Part shown: positions 1 through 8,902 of the stretch, in pieces
How the letters are laid out: every line of letters starts with the position of its first letter
How positions within the stretch are numbered: position 1 is the first letter of the stretch
Source: Acidobacteriia bacterium UBA6623
GTDB lineage: Bacteria; Acidobacteriota; Terriglobia; Bryobacterales; UBA6623
Assembly (NCBI GenBank): GCA_002433055.1
Contig: DJHJ01000033.1
Location: 58,613-122,612, forward strand
Direction: 5' to 3'
DNA: 64,000 nucleotides
Made by a program: the position numbers and the translations under genes
The notes under the pieces: generated by a model
Told to the model about the DNA's origin: nothing
Seen by the model: only the letters and a program-made list of their open reading frames with translations
Database searches by the model: none

Positions 1-363
1 CACAAGGTTTACACACCTAGTGACAACCTTCTGGAGGGTATCACGAGGCTTACTGTCTTTGATCTATGTGGTGAACTAAACCTCATTGCAAAAGCTATGG
101 ATCTTAGTCCAGAAGACCTGATCGAGGCTGACGAAGTATTCATCTCATCCTCTGCCGGTGGCATCCTTCCCGTTACGAAGGTCAATAATGCTCTTATTGG
201 GGACGGGATGCCCGGACCTATTTCATCGCAACTTGGAAAGCTTTATTGGGAAAAACGAGCTCAAGGATGGCACGCCACGAACGTCGCCGATATATTAGTC
301 AAACCTACACTTCACCCCGCAAACCATGGACACATCAAAGCCAGAGAAAAAATTAGGAACTAA
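1..363 (+). CDS. Class IV (branched-chain-type) aminotransferase, C-terminal part
   Basis: The reading frame is open from base 1, so this is the 3' end of a gene cut by the window edge; 120 codons are visible. The translated residues include EGITRLTVFDL, then ADEVFISSSAGGI and PVTKV, then a GDGMPGP segment. These are the conserved C-terminal blocks of fold-type IV PLP aminotransferases (branched-chain amino acid or D-amino acid transaminases), which bind the cofactor phosphate. Family members transfer an amino group between a branched-chain 2-oxo acid and glutamate in the cytoplasm. The catalytic lysine lies upstream of the window, so the exact substrate cannot be judged. The gene ends three bases before the convergent nitrilase-family gene. 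Confidence 0.8.
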   Translation, partial: HKVYTPSDNLLEGITRLTVFDLCGELNLIAKAMDLSPEDLIEADEVFISSSAGGILPVTKVNNALIGDGMPGPISSQLGKLYWEKRAQGWHATNVADILVKPTLHPANHGHIKAREKIRN

Positions 364-366
364 TAT

Positions 367-1257
367 CTAACGAACAGTGACAAGTTCTTCGTAGATCTCA
401 GGTCTTCGGTCACGAATAGGACCGTTACCAACTTGTTCATCGAAAACAATTTCAGCCATCACCACCTTTTCTGCGACACCTTTTTCTTGAGCAATAATAT
501 TTCCTTTCGGATCTACAATGAAGGTGTTGATGGGATGCACATGAGCAACGTAAACACCATTTTCATAGGCTCGTGTTCTCATCATGATGTCTTCGTTGAT
601 TTCGGTGGTGCCCAACCCAAACGCTGGAACGAGTATGATCTGAGCACCTTTTACCGCTAAGATGCGTGAGGTCTCCGGCAGTTGGCGATCGTAACAAATC
701 AACATCCCTAGTCGACCTAACACCGAATCAAAAACTGGAAACCGCTCACCGTCCTTCATGAATGGCTCATCCCTGGCATCGTGCGCTTTCGAGTAGAGGG
801 CAATCTTCTCACCTTGCGGTGAAAAGATTGCTGCCGAGTTGTAGAGATCATCATCACGCTGCTCAGCAAAACCAACCAATAAATGAATATCCAACTCATC
901 AGCAAGAGCAGCTACCTGAAGCAGCAATGGGCCATCAACTGGTTCAGCTATTGCACGTACTTTTTCCATAGTTGAGTCTTTTCTCAATTTGACATTGGCA
1001 GTGTAGCCATCCAGGTATCCTTCTGGTGTCACCACAAAATCAGCCCCTAAGGAAGCTGCTTTTCGTGTCCATCGCTCAAGTTTCTCGAAATTAGCCTGTT
1101 TATCCCAAGGCGTAGGGATCAGTTTTAGGCCAGCTAGGTTGAAGGAGGTCGTTCCTTTGTTGTTTCTCTGTTCAGACATGATTGGGAAGCAAAGCATAAT
1201 TGCAATTGCGACCGGTGCAATTCGTACACTAGGTAAAAAGACTCGATTGGAAATCAT
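367..1257 (-). CDS. Carbon-nitrogen hydrolase (nitrilase superfamily), exported
   Basis: A 296-residue protein with the nitrilase-superfamily catalytic triad: Glu79 in TPEGYLDGY, Lys157 in ALYSKAHD and Cys188 in MLICYDRQLPE. Family members hydrolyse amides, nitriles or N-carbamoyl groups through a cysteine thioester. Residues 8-25 are hydrophobic after a short basic start, which suggests a Sec signal peptide or membrane anchor. That is unusual, because most nitrilases are cytoplasmic. The ATG at 1257 is preceded on the minus strand by an AGGAGG-like ribosome site. It converges with the aminotransferase and stands alone. The substrate is unknown; omega-amidase, N-carbamoylputrescine amidase and aliphatic amidase types are all possible. 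Confidence 0.8.
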   Translation of the reverse strand: MISNRVFLPSVRIAPVAIAIMLCFPIMSEQRNNKGTTSFNLAGLKLIPTPWDKQANFEKLERWTRKAASLGADFVVTPEGYLDGYTANVKLRKDSTMEKVRAIAEPVDGPLLLQVAALADELDIHLLVGFAEQRDDDLYNSAAIFSPQGEKIALYSKAHDARDEPFMKDGERFPVFDSVLGRLGMLICYDRQLPETSRILAVKGAQIILVPAFGLGTTEINEDIMMRTRAYENGVYVAHVHPINTFIVDPKGNIIAQEKGVAEKVVMAEIVFDEQVGNGPIRDRRPEIYEELVTVR

Positions 1258-1409
1258 TCGATCCTCCTATAATTTTTTTAAGTCCTCATGTCTAATTGCA
1301 TCCCTACCATGAATACCCTACCCGACGACAGAATCGTCCCGAAACACCTAGAAGACAATCGAAAAGATTTCCACATTGCTAAGCCTGCCAACATTGCACT
1401 ACAGAGTAC

Positions 1410-2375
1410 TCACAACAGTGGAGTAATGGCGTTATTCAATTCGTTGTAACTCATCTCACCAGGGTGATATAGTCGCACGATGCTTTCGCGATCTACCAAC
1501 ACCAAAGTTGGTGTCGAAGAAACACCAAATTTGAGAAAATTTTCCTTGCTCACCGGTACAATCATCCATTTCTTAAACGAGTGACGTCTACTAAGTAAAG
1601 CTTCGATATACTCAAGCTCCTCACTCGGAGCAGCACTGCGACCTCTCGCAACATACCCATACAGACGAGTAGGCCCAACAATGGTTAGTCCTCTTCCAGA
1701 GTATTCTTGATGCAGACGCTCTAAAATTGGTTCCTGTCGTCTGCAGTCTCCACACCAATGCGCCCAAAAATAATAGAGAACAACTTTTCTATCCAATATT
1801 GCTGGATCCAAAACTTGCTCAGCAAGAATATTTGTGGTTTGTAATTTCGGGAACGGTTTGCCTTCAAAACTTAGCAATAGATAGTTCTTCTGAATTCGCT
1901 CTTCAATTGAAGTACCTAGATATCGTTCACGCTGTTCTTCGAAAAACGAGATTGCTCGAGAACGGCTCGTACGAGCATAAAATTTTCCCATAACTTCGAT
2001 TGCCGCTCCCAAAGCAGTAGGCAAATAGAAATCTTCATCTAGGTCGATAGTGTCTAGCAGCATCTCACTACCCACGAGGGCCTCGTTTGCATACCTCTCT
2101 GCTAGATCCCACCGGCCGACAAAACTGGCGCCCCGAGACATCCAAGAAACTGCAGCCAACCACTCCTGAGTAGTACCTTGGAAACCACTGCGAGCACTCT
2201 CGACCAGATGTTGAGCTTCATCTACACGGTGTGCCCACGCAAGCTTTTTCGTCTGGTCAACCAAAGGATGCGTCGTCGCTACAGGCCCACTCGCGATTAG
2301 TAGTAAGGTCACTACTATCGGCCAATTTGTCATCCTCTTGCGCCTAGTTCTGCGTAGCACCATATTAAGTTTCAT
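1410..2375 (-). CDS. Thioredoxin-fold (TlpA-like) protein with helical N-terminal region
   Basis: A 321-residue protein. Residues 17-34 form a hydrophobic segment after a strongly basic start, so it is probably exported or membrane-anchored. Residues 40-165 look helical and may form TPR-like repeats. The C-terminal half is a thioredoxin fold with WCGDCRR (Cys208 and Cys211) and the cis-proline segment SSTPTLVLVD. TlpA/ResA proteins reduce or deliver electrons to disulfides in the periplasm, for example in cytochrome maturation. No cytochrome genes are nearby, so the client is unknown. A second in-frame ATG at residue 15 (MTNWPI) would give a cleaner signal peptide and is an alternative start. 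Confidence 0.75.
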   Translation of the reverse strand: MKLNMVLRRTRRKRMTNWPIVVTLLLIASGPVATTHPLVDQTKKLAWAHRVDEAQHLVESARSGFQGTTQEWLAAVSWMSRGASFVGRWDLAERYANEALVGSEMLLDTIDLDEDFYLPTALGAAIEVMGKFYARTSRSRAISFFEEQRERYLGTSIEERIQKNYLLLSFEGKPFPKLQTTNILAEQVLDPAILDRKVVLYYFWAHWCGDCRRQEPILERLHQEYSGRGLTIVGPTRLYGYVARGRSAAPSEELEYIEALLSRRHSFKKWMIVPVSKENFLKFGVSSTPTLVLVDRESIVRLYHPGEMSYNELNNAITPLL

Positions 2376-2541
2376 TAAACATTATTCACAGGCAGCAGTG
2401 ATGTTACAAGATCGATCATGACTCTCGAGGTACATCACGATACAACACGATGTTGACGCGGCTACACTCGCTGAAAGCCGTCAGTAAAGCTCACAACTGG
2501 AACTTTTTCGTAAACGTGCTTCAGCAAAGTATCTAAAGTGC

Positions 2542-2629
2542 TGGTGCTGGAGGAGGGGGTCGAACCCTCATGGACGTAAAGTCCGCGGGATTTTGAATCC
2601 CGTGCGTCTGCCAGTTCCGCCACTCCAGC
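2542..2629 (-). tRNA. tRNA-Leu (anticodon CAA)
   Basis: On the minus strand the sequence folds as a class II tRNA. The acceptor stem GCTGGAG pairs with CTCCAGC, followed by discriminator A and an encoded CCA (2542-2544). The anticodon stem CGGGA/TCCCG encloses the loop TTCAAAA, giving anticodon CAA, which reads UUG. A long variable arm precedes the T-arm GGTTCGAcCC. The mature 5' end is at 2629. The class II architecture and CAA anticodon make leucine specific. Confidence 0.95.
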
Positions 2630-2816
2630 AGTTCTTAACCAAACACTCTAGAGGAAATCTTTCGAGCGTATCACGTCACTCTTTTGCAGGCTCTCCCAAC
2701 TAAGGATATTGTAGCGATCGAGTACCGACCACGTCTTCTATGAACTCGTCGCCGTGGCAATATTTACCACCTCCGTAGGCATCACTGCATCACATTATGA
2801 GAACTGGGTCATAGGG

Positions 2817-3548
2817 CTAAGCTCTCTGTGATAGGCCACCATCAACAGCAAGAATTTGCCCGGTTATAAACGATGAACCAGTAAAAAAACCACAGACAGC
2901 TTCTGCAATATCCTCCCCGCAACCGGGGCGTCGCATAGGCGTCACGGCAACAAGATGTTCGACATGCGGTGACATATCATTCTCGAAGTGGATGACTCCT
3001 GGAGCCACACTATTGACAGTAATCTTCGGAGCGAGCCCCTTAGCGAGTACTCTGGTCAGCATAGCCACACCTGCCTTAGATGCACAGTAGGGGGCATGTT
3101 GGGTCCAGGGACGTGTCGCTCCGAGAGAGCTTAAAATCACGATGCGTCCGCCTCGATCTCTCATACGTTTAGCAGCTTCTTGGCAGCAGAAAAAAGCAGC
3201 TTTGAGATTTACATTATGAATAAAATCCCAATCTTCTTCGGTCACTTTGAGAATATCGACCTCACGGTAGCGGCCTGCATTGTTGACAAATAGATCAAGT
3301 GGACCCAACGAGGATTCGACTTCTTCAAACAGTTGACCGATTGCACTAAAATCCTCAAGGTCCGCTTGAAAAGATTTGCCGCCACAAAGCTCTGCTGTCT
3401 CGAACGCTTCGGCCGCCGACGTTTTATAGTGCACAGCTACCCTGGCACCGAGTCGCCCTAATCGTAAGGAAACCGAGCGCCCTATGCGACAGGCAGCACC
3501 TGTAACTAAAGCGACTTTTCCTTCGAGTGGACGGTCCGCAACCTTCAT
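2817..3548 (-). CDS. Short-chain dehydrogenase/reductase (SDR), FabG/pteridine-reductase-like
   Basis: A 243-residue classical SDR. The NAD(P)-binding motif is TGAACRIG (16-23), followed by NNAG (89-92), the active-site Ser140/141 and Tyr154-x3-Lys158 in PYCASKAG. The RIG after the glycine motif and the HYKTS stretch resemble FolM/pteridine reductases, which reduce dihydrobiopterin or dihydrofolate. A general ketoacyl-type reductase is equally possible. It lies about 130 bases downstream of purA on the same strand and may be co-transcribed with it. The cofactor is probably NADPH. Confidence 0.85.
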   Translation of the reverse strand: MKVADRPLEGKVALVTGAACRIGRSVSLRLGRLGARVAVHYKTSAAEAFETAELCGGKSFQADLEDFSAIGQLFEEVESSLGPLDLFVNNAGRYREVDILKVTEEDWDFIHNVNLKAAFFCCQEAAKRMRDRGGRIVILSSLGATRPWTQHAPYCASKAGVAMLTRVLAKGLAPKITVNSVAPGVIHFENDMSPHVEHLVAVTPMRRPGCGEDIAEAVCGFFTGSSFITGQILAVDGGLSQRA

Positions 3549-3677
3549 AAGCTGATATCCAATAGTTGAAGGTGTCCCATTCTGGTCCGAGATAAAGATT
3601 ACTAACTTGAATCACCCAATGCAACGGCTGGACGTTTGGCAATATCCTGGCCGAAACGACTCCGGCAGCTTGCAGAA

Positions 3678-4982
3678 TTACTTCAACAGCTTTGCAAGCT
3701 TGGAGTCTTCTCGGATGATAGTCTCTTCACGTTCTGGCCCTGTAGAGATACCACCAATCTCTACGTCCATCTTGTCCTCGAGATAAGCTAAATAGTCTTT
3801 GGCGGCTTGAGGTAGCTCATTGTAATCTTTGATGCCCCGCGTCGTGCAGTTCCAACCAGGTAGCTCCTCTGTGACCGACTCCACGCCCTCAAGCACATGT
3901 GAAAGTGCGGGCATCTCATCTAATAGTTCACCGCGGTAGCGATAACCGGTGCACACAGGGATCGATTCACGGTGATCCAATACATCGAGTTTGGTGATAA
4001 TGATAGACGTTAATCCATTGACCATGTGAACGTAATTCGACAATGGTACGTCAAACCACCCACATCGGCGCGGTCGTCCTGTTACCGTGCCGAATTCGCC
4101 ACCATGTTTACGAAGCAAGTCTGCCTCTGGTCCACAGTCTTCGGATGGAAATGGACCCCCTCCGACCCTAGTAGTGTATGCCTTCGCAATACCCACAACT
4201 GTATCAATTGCAGTCGGTGAAACACCCGCACCTGCACAAACTCCTCCACTGGTAGCGTTCGAAGAAGTCACGAATGGATACGTGCCATGGTCGATATCAA
4301 GCATGGCCCCTTGCGCACCCTCAAAAAGTATGCGCTGTTCCTCGTTGACGGCCTTGTTTACGATCTGAACTGTGTCACACACGAACGGCCGCAGCCTTTC
4401 AGCATAGTCGAGGTATTCGGCGCACACAGCGCCAACATCCCAGGGTTCATATATACCGAGGGCTTTAAGAATGGTGTTTTTCTCTTCAGCAACATCCTGA
4501 AATCGGTCTGGGAAAGTTTCAGTGTCCAGCAAATCGGCAAGGCGTATACCTCGACGTGCAATCTTGTCTTCGTAACAAGGTCCGATTCCCCGAGAAGTCG
4601 TTCCAATACGCACTTTGCCAGGTGTAGCCTCGGTGGCCTTTTCCATCATTGGGTGATACGGGAAGATGACATGTGCCCGATGACTGATGAAAAGATTTCC
4701 CTGAATACCAACTCCGAGACCTTCCAGTGTCTCTATCTCCTTTAGTAGGTGAGCTGGATTAATTACTAGCCCGTTCCCTATAACCGCCTTCTTGCCTGGT
4801 CTTATAATTCCACTCGGCACAAGTGTTAGAACGAACTTCTGGGGACCCACATAGACTGTATGACCGGCGTTGTGGCCTCCTTGATGGCGAACAATCAGAT
4901 CGAAGTGCTCGGATACTAAATCAACAATCTTACCTTTACCTTCGTCACCCCACTGGGTGCCTACAATCAGTACGTTAGCCAT
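3678..4982 (-). CDS. purA: Adenylosuccinate synthetase
   Basis: This enzyme joins IMP and aspartate using GTP to form adenylosuccinate, the first committed step from IMP to AMP. The 434 residues match the usual family length. The N-terminal P-loop is QWGDEGKGK with catalytic Asp13, and HNAGHT supplies His41. Other family blocks seen are TTSRGIGPCYEDK, FEGAQG with a following LDIDHGTYPFVTSS stretch, VTGRPRRCGW and the C-terminal STGPERE. Nothing is missing, so this should be a functional housekeeping gene. The ATG at 4982 is chosen because the conserved N-terminus begins at once. Confidence 0.97.
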   Translation of the reverse strand: MANVLIVGTQWGDEGKGKIVDLVSEHFDLIVRHQGGHNAGHTVYVGPQKFVLTLVPSGIIRPGKKAVIGNGLVINPAHLLKEIETLEGLGVGIQGNLFISHRAHVIFPYHPMMEKATEATPGKVRIGTTSRGIGPCYEDKIARRGIRLADLLDTETFPDRFQDVAEEKNTILKALGIYEPWDVGAVCAEYLDYAERLRPFVCDTVQIVNKAVNEEQRILFEGAQGAMLDIDHGTYPFVTSSNATSGGVCAGAGVSPTAIDTVVGIAKAYTTRVGGGPFPSEDCGPEADLLRKHGGEFGTVTGRPRRCGWFDVPLSNYVHMVNGLTSIIITKLDVLDHRESIPVCTGYRYRGELLDEMPALSHVLEGVESVTEELPGWNCTTRGIKDYNELPQAAKDYLAYLEDKMDVEIGGISTGPEREETIIREDSKLAKLLK

Positions 4983-5561
4983 TTCTTTTTCTGTTAATTA
5001 ACTCCTCTCGCATGTCGGTTAGTGACACTCCTAAGGCGCATTCAAGCCACTTCAAGTTCTTCCGGGAATCAATCTCTTACGATTGCGACGGGAATCTGCT
5101 GACATCTACCACAAAATCGACCACAGTGAAAACTTGACAGGAGAAACTTCGGTCACCCTTAGATTCTAGCGGGTCGGTTGGATTACTGTAAATCACTCGA
5201 AACGACCAGATGCCCATTAATCACCACTTCAAAAGCGCTTTCACTGCACTCCAGAACCTGAGCAGGCTTAACCAAAAATATCCGGGAAGTAGGAAAAACG
5301 CTGGGGGGGAGCAGTTTTAGGGGTCGAAAATTTAGGTTGAGGTTAGTCTCGCTTTGGTGGAGCACCCCCCCCAGCAACAACACGAATATACCAAAAATCA
5401 TATCTTGCCGCAAGTGATAATACTAAATTACGGATAAATACTGGCTTTGTGGGTCAAAAACAACACACAAAGGCATTATAGGAATCGACCGATGGTCCGT
5501 TCTGAGCGACGACACGTAATGCCGTTGTCGTAGAGAAGCAAACTGAGTGTCTCACTGGGCC
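4983..5561. other. Long non-coding stretch with G/C homopolymer tracts
   Basis: About 580 bases between purA and the rhodanese gene with no convincing gene. A 76-codon minus-strand frame (5183-5413) begins with a hydrophobic signal-like stretch. It has no recognisable family and contains both a C8 run near 5366 and a G7 run near 5303, which themselves form an imperfect inverted repeat. A second inverted repeat pairs CTTTGTG (5445-5451) with CACAAAG (5466-5472). The purA promoter must lie at the left end of this stretch, on the minus strand. I see no riboswitch that I can name. Confidence 0.5.
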
Positions 5562-5942
5562 CTAATCTTGGACCAGCTCTTCAACAGGCATCTCACCCGT
5601 TCTCCATGCTCGCCAGCCACCAGCAAGTGAATACACATTGCTGTAGCCCATCTTTTGAAGTGCATCAGCAGCCAGAGCTGAACGGTACCCACCACCACAG
5701 TAAAGAACTATCTTCCTAGAAGTATCGGGGACCGCAGTCTCTATATCGCGTTCGATAATCCCTTTGCTTAAATGTATGGCCCCTTTGGCATGCCCAGCAA
5801 CCCACTCAGATTCTTCCCGCGTATCGATTAGTAAGAAATCGCCGCCTCTGTCAAGATCTTGCTGAACGTCAGACACAGAGGTTTCCTTTATAACACCCTT
5901 GGCCTCTTCAACAAATCTGAGAAATCTTTCTGAATGTTGCAT
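5562..5942 (-). CDS. Single-domain rhodanese-like sulfurtransferase
   Basis: A 126-residue protein with one rhodanese domain. It contains LIDTREESEWVAGHAKGAIHL, the active-site loop YCGGGYRSA with Cys82 as the expected persulfide carrier, and the closing GGWRAWRTGEMPVE. No signal peptide is seen, so it is probably cytoplasmic. Small rhodaneses move sulfane sulfur between donors and thiol acceptors. The gene follows nadE on the same strand with a 57-base gap and may be the last gene of that unit. The sulfur donor and acceptor cannot be told from context. Confidence 0.88.
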   Translation of the reverse strand: MQHSERFLRFVEEAKGVIKETSVSDVQQDLDRGGDFLLIDTREESEWVAGHAKGAIHLSKGIIERDIETAVPDTSRKIVLYCGGGYRSALAADALQKMGYSNVYSLAGGWRAWRTGEMPVEELVQD

Positions 5943-5999
5943 TTAATGGATCCTACCAGACAGCAATCACTGAGCTGTTTAAAGATAATTTAAATGAGT

Positions 6000-7649
6000 T
6001 TATCGTAAAAAACGTTGTGCGACAGGAAAACGTCTTCCCATGCCAAAAGCCTTGGAGGTAACACGCAATCCTGGTGCAGCTTGCTTGCGCTTGTATTCGT
6101 TGCGATCCACCTTGCATGTAACGTCTCGCACTAGATCGACGGGTAAACCCATACACTCTGCTATTTGATCCGGATTTTTACACTCTTCCACATAACTCTT
6201 TAGAATTGCATCGAGAATATCGTAGTCCGGCAAGGAATCACTGTCTTTTTGATCTGGCCTAAGTTCGGCTGAAGGAGGTTTCGAGAAAACAGACTCCGGT
6301 ATAACGTTTGAATGTCGTCTATTCCCAACTCGCCCGAGCTCGTAAACCAGTCTCTTTGGTGCGTCACTAATGACCGCTAACCCTCCACACATATCGCCGT
6401 AAAGAGTGCAATACCCTACCGCTAATTCACTCTTGTTTCCTGTCGTTAGCACCAATGCACCAAATTTGTTAGACAACGCCATGAGGATGCTTCCCCGGAG
6501 TCGTGCTTGTAAATTTTCTTCAGTCACATCGTGATCGAAGTTCTTAAATACTGGTTCAAGCTTTGACTCCACAACGGAGTAAATCTCATTGATAGAAATC
6601 GTCTCAAGACGTATCCCGAGCTTCTCTGCCATCGCACGCGCATCAACCACACTCTCTTCCGAAGAGTAAGGTCCCGGCATAGCTACACCAATCACATTTT
6701 CAACGCCAACCGCATCGGCACCAACGACCGCTGTTACTGAAGAATCAATACCTCCACTCAAACCCACGATAACCTTACTGAACCCGCACTTACGAACATA
6801 ATCTCTCGTGCCGACAACCAAACCATCATAGGTCACTTCAGTTTCATCTGCAGTCTGTTTGTGTATCTCACCGTCACCAGTTGTGGTGTCATAAAACACA
6901 ATATCTTCAGCGAACGTGAAACCACGTGCACAAGTTTGCCCGGTGGCTCCAACAAGAAAGCTTGATCCGTCAAAAACCAACTGGTCGTTACCTCCTACCT
7001 GGTTCACCATCATGATGGGAGTTTTGTGTCGACACGCAATGGCTTGAATCATTTCCAGACGCAGTTGACGTTTACCCATGTGATAAGGAGAGGAGCTAAT
7101 ATTGACGATCAGGTCGACGCCCTCAGCAACAAGTTCCTCAACTGGATCACGACCGTACAATGGACGCGGCCAGAACTGCTTATCATTCCAGATGTCCTCA
7201 CATATCGTGATCCCGAAACGCATACCTCGACGTGAGAATACTTTCTGTCGTTCAGCCGGTTCAAAATAGCGCCACTCATCAAAAACGTCATATGTAGGCA
7301 ATAACATTTTTTGTTGCGTGAATAGCACCTTGCCATCTCCAAGATAGGCAGCACAATTAGCTGCTTTTTGGTGTCCACGCCCAGCAGCTCTCCCGACATA
7401 GCCACAAATGATATCGGTACCTAATGATTCAACTGCACTCGCTAAACGATGCAGCTCATCCTGGTTCTGATTTAGATAGGCTGGCACCTCAACGAGATCC
7501 TGTGGTGGGTAACCACTCAATGCAAGCTCAGGAAAGACGACTAAAGCAGCACCGCCTTCGGAGGCTCGCCGTGCGGTGTCTAGCATAAGCTTGACGTTAC
7601 CCGAAAAATCCCCTACGATCGGATTGATTTGACCCAAAGCAAGCTTCAT
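6000..7649 (-). CDS. nadE: Glutamine-dependent NAD+ synthetase
   Basis: It amidates nicotinic acid adenine dinucleotide to NAD+ using ATP and glutamine. The N-terminal nitrilase-type glutaminase domain has Glu41 (FPELALSGYPPQD), Lys114 (QQKMLLP) and Cys150 (GITICEDIW). The C-terminal ATP-pyrophosphatase domain has GLSGGIDSS (SGGIDS at 298-303). At 549 residues it is the normal two-domain size. The frame continues upstream to 7691, but the ATG at 7649 overlaps the stop of the upstream methyltransferase as ATGA and begins the conserved MKLALGQINP block, so that start is preferred. The pathway's nadB survives in this window only as a remnant near 57.3 kb. Confidence 0.95.
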   Translation of the reverse strand: MKLALGQINPIVGDFSGNVKLMLDTARRASEGGAALVVFPELALSGYPPQDLVEVPAYLNQNQDELHRLASAVESLGTDIICGYVGRAAGRGHQKAANCAAYLGDGKVLFTQQKMLLPTYDVFDEWRYFEPAERQKVFSRRGMRFGITICEDIWNDKQFWPRPLYGRDPVEELVAEGVDLIVNISSSPYHMGKRQLRLEMIQAIACRHKTPIMMVNQVGGNDQLVFDGSSFLVGATGQTCARGFTFAEDIVFYDTTTGDGEIHKQTADETEVTYDGLVVGTRDYVRKCGFSKVIVGLSGGIDSSVTAVVGADAVGVENVIGVAMPGPYSSEESVVDARAMAEKLGIRLETISINEIYSVVESKLEPVFKNFDHDVTEENLQARLRGSILMALSNKFGALVLTTGNKSELAVGYCTLYGDMCGGLAVISDAPKRLVYELGRVGNRRHSNVIPESVFSKPPSAELRPDQKDSDSLPDYDILDAILKSYVEECKNPDQIAECMGLPVDLVRDVTCKVDRNEYKRKQAAPGLRVTSKAFGMGRRFPVAQRFLR

Positions 7650-8245
7650 ATTTTCTGGGCAATAAGGGCTGCAGTGCCCCGCCCCTCCCACTCTTCCTCG
7701 TAGCGTAACACGCGAAAACCTTCAAAAAGACACAGTAGCTCATTGGGCTCAAGAACATGCACTCGTTGGCGTGGCCATTCGGCATGTCGAAACTGCTTAG
7801 TGGTGTAGGTCTTGTAAATGACCAATCCGCCTGGACGCAAACAGCGACGTAAAACAGGGAATAAGGGACGATGCAAAAAAAAGAAAACCGCTACCAGGTC
7901 GTATGACTCCCTACCAAGTCCAAAATCTACCGCCTCCACATCTTCTAGCCGACAATCAACAGTCACACCCTGATGAATAGCAGAGCGTCGCACGCAGGTA
8001 AGCGCCTGTTTGGAAAAATCAATGGCTGTTGTCTCAAAACCTACCTGAGCCAAATTGATGGCATGACGTCCTGAGCCACAAGCCAAATCGAGAGCCTGCA
8101 AGCGCTTTAAGGGATCTTCGGTTGGCACTCCCCAATGTGGTAACAGCGGATAACAGGAACGCAGCTTGAGGAAAAACGAATCGGGTTCGGTGAGTATGCT
8201 GTCACCTTTCCTGAAACGCTCATCCCATTCGCTCGCCGTAGCCAT
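7646..8245 (-). CDS. SAM-dependent methyltransferase (TehB-like, class I)
   Basis: A 199-residue methyltransferase. Motif I is ALDLACGSGRHAI, followed by TAIDFS (the acidic residue that binds the SAM ribose), then DLVAVFFFLHRPLF and LRPGGLVIYKTYT. The N-terminal SEWDERF resembles TehB/thiopurine-methyltransferase-like proteins. The methyl acceptor is unknown; the family includes detoxification enzymes for metalloids and thiols. Its stop overlaps the nadE start by four bases, so the two are translationally coupled, although a functional link to NAD synthesis is not obvious. Confidence 0.82.
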   Translation of the reverse strand: MATASEWDERFRKGDSILTEPDSFFLKLRSCYPLLPHWGVPTEDPLKRLQALDLACGSGRHAINLAQVGFETTAIDFSKQALTCVRRSAIHQGVTVDCRLEDVEAVDFGLGRESYDLVAVFFFLHRPLFPVLRRCLRPGGLVIYKTYTTKQFRHAEWPRQRVHVLEPNELLCLFEGFRVLRYEEEWEGRGTAALIAQKI

Positions 8246-8280
8246 TGGGGGCCTCTTGACACAACCTACACCAGAGCAAA

Positions 8281-8314
8281 ATTAAAACGGCGCACACCCA
8301 GAAGGCCGCGCCGT
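8281..8314 (-). terminator. Rho-independent terminator after the iron-sulfur carrier gene
   Basis: Arms ACGGCGC (8287-8293) and GCGCCGT (8308-8314) pair over seven bases with a 14-base loop. Read on the minus strand the stem is followed by TTTTAATTTT. It lies about 25 bases beyond the stop of the minus-strand ErpA/IscA-like gene, so it should end that transcript. Confidence 0.65.
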
Positions 8315-8338
8315 GGTGGTTATTTCTTTAAAGCCTAC

Positions 8339-8665
8339 TTAGGTACTGAAGGAACTGCCGCAACCACAGGTAGACTTGACATTAGGATTGTCGAACTTAA
8401 AGCCCGCCCCTTCCATAGTCTCCACATAGTCAACATTCACGTTGTCCAGATAAAGCATACTCGCCTGATCCACTACAACTTTTAGGCCACCGTCAAATTT
8501 GTAGATCTTATCAAGTGGCATTTGTTCATTCTCAAAGGCCATGGAATACTGGAACCCTGAGCAGCCACCACCCACTACTGAAATTCTCAACGCATTGGGC
8601 TGAGGGTCTTGCTGGCCCATAATCTCTGTAACTTTGCTGACGGCCTTTTCACTTAAGTTGAGCAT
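8339..8665 (-). CDS. erpA: Iron-sulfur cluster insertion/assembly protein (ErpA/IscA family)
   Basis: An A-type carrier that passes Fe-S clusters to apo-enzymes. With the start at 8665 it has 108 residues, typical for the family, and holds the three conserved cysteines: Cys35 (GGGCSGFQY), Cys100 and Cys102 (STCGCGSSF). A longer frame runs to 8713, but MLNLSEKAV is the normal N-terminus and the ATG at 8665 has a good ribosome site (AAGGGAGA, about seven bases upstream). ErpA and IscA cannot be separated by sequence reading alone; ErpA is favoured because no isc genes adjoin. Clients in this window would include KorAB, IorA and the AddB-like nuclease. Confidence 0.88.
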   Translation of the reverse strand: MLNLSEKAVSKVTEIMGQQDPQPNALRISVVGGGCSGFQYSMAFENEQMPLDKIYKFDGGLKVVVDQASMLYLDNVNVDYVETMEGAGFKFDNPNVKSTCGCGSSFST

Positions 8666-8774
8666 TCTTGGTCTCCCTTGGTTCAGTACATAAGACCTGC
8701 TTAACGCAGGCATTCATTCTACCCAGGAAATCATCGTGTCTAGCAATACAGCCACGATCAATTCCCTCTAACTA

Positions 8775-8803
8775 ATTATACGTCACAGTATTCAACTTTC
8801 GAA
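8775..8803 (-). promoter_or_regulatory. Candidate sigma-70 promoter for the iron-sulfur carrier gene
   Basis: On the minus strand there is a perfect TATAAT (8780-8775) with a weak -35 TTCGAA (8803-8798) at 17 bases. Transcription would start near 8768, giving a leader of about 100 bases. That leader contains a small hairpin, CCTGC (8696-8700) with GCAGG (8706-8710). Only the -10 box is strong. Confidence 0.35.
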
Positions 8804-8902
8804 ACGCTGTGAGATTTACACCTAAGAATAGTCGTTACGGCATCACCGAGACATTATGGCTACGTAACCTGAACGGCGGAAGCTTTCTGATGGAAACGCG
8901 GC

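Noticed and set aside
3424..3642. 72-codon ORF between the SDR and purA
   Set aside because: It overlaps the SDR in another frame and has no recognisable content.
5183..5413. 76-codon hydrophobic minus-strand ORF as a real gene
   Set aside because: No family recognised, no good ribosome site and homopolymer tracts inside; kept only as a low-interest observation.
7650..7691. Longer N-terminus of nadE
   Set aside because: The extra 14 codons lie inside the methyltransferase gene and precede the conserved start; ATGA overlap favours 7649.
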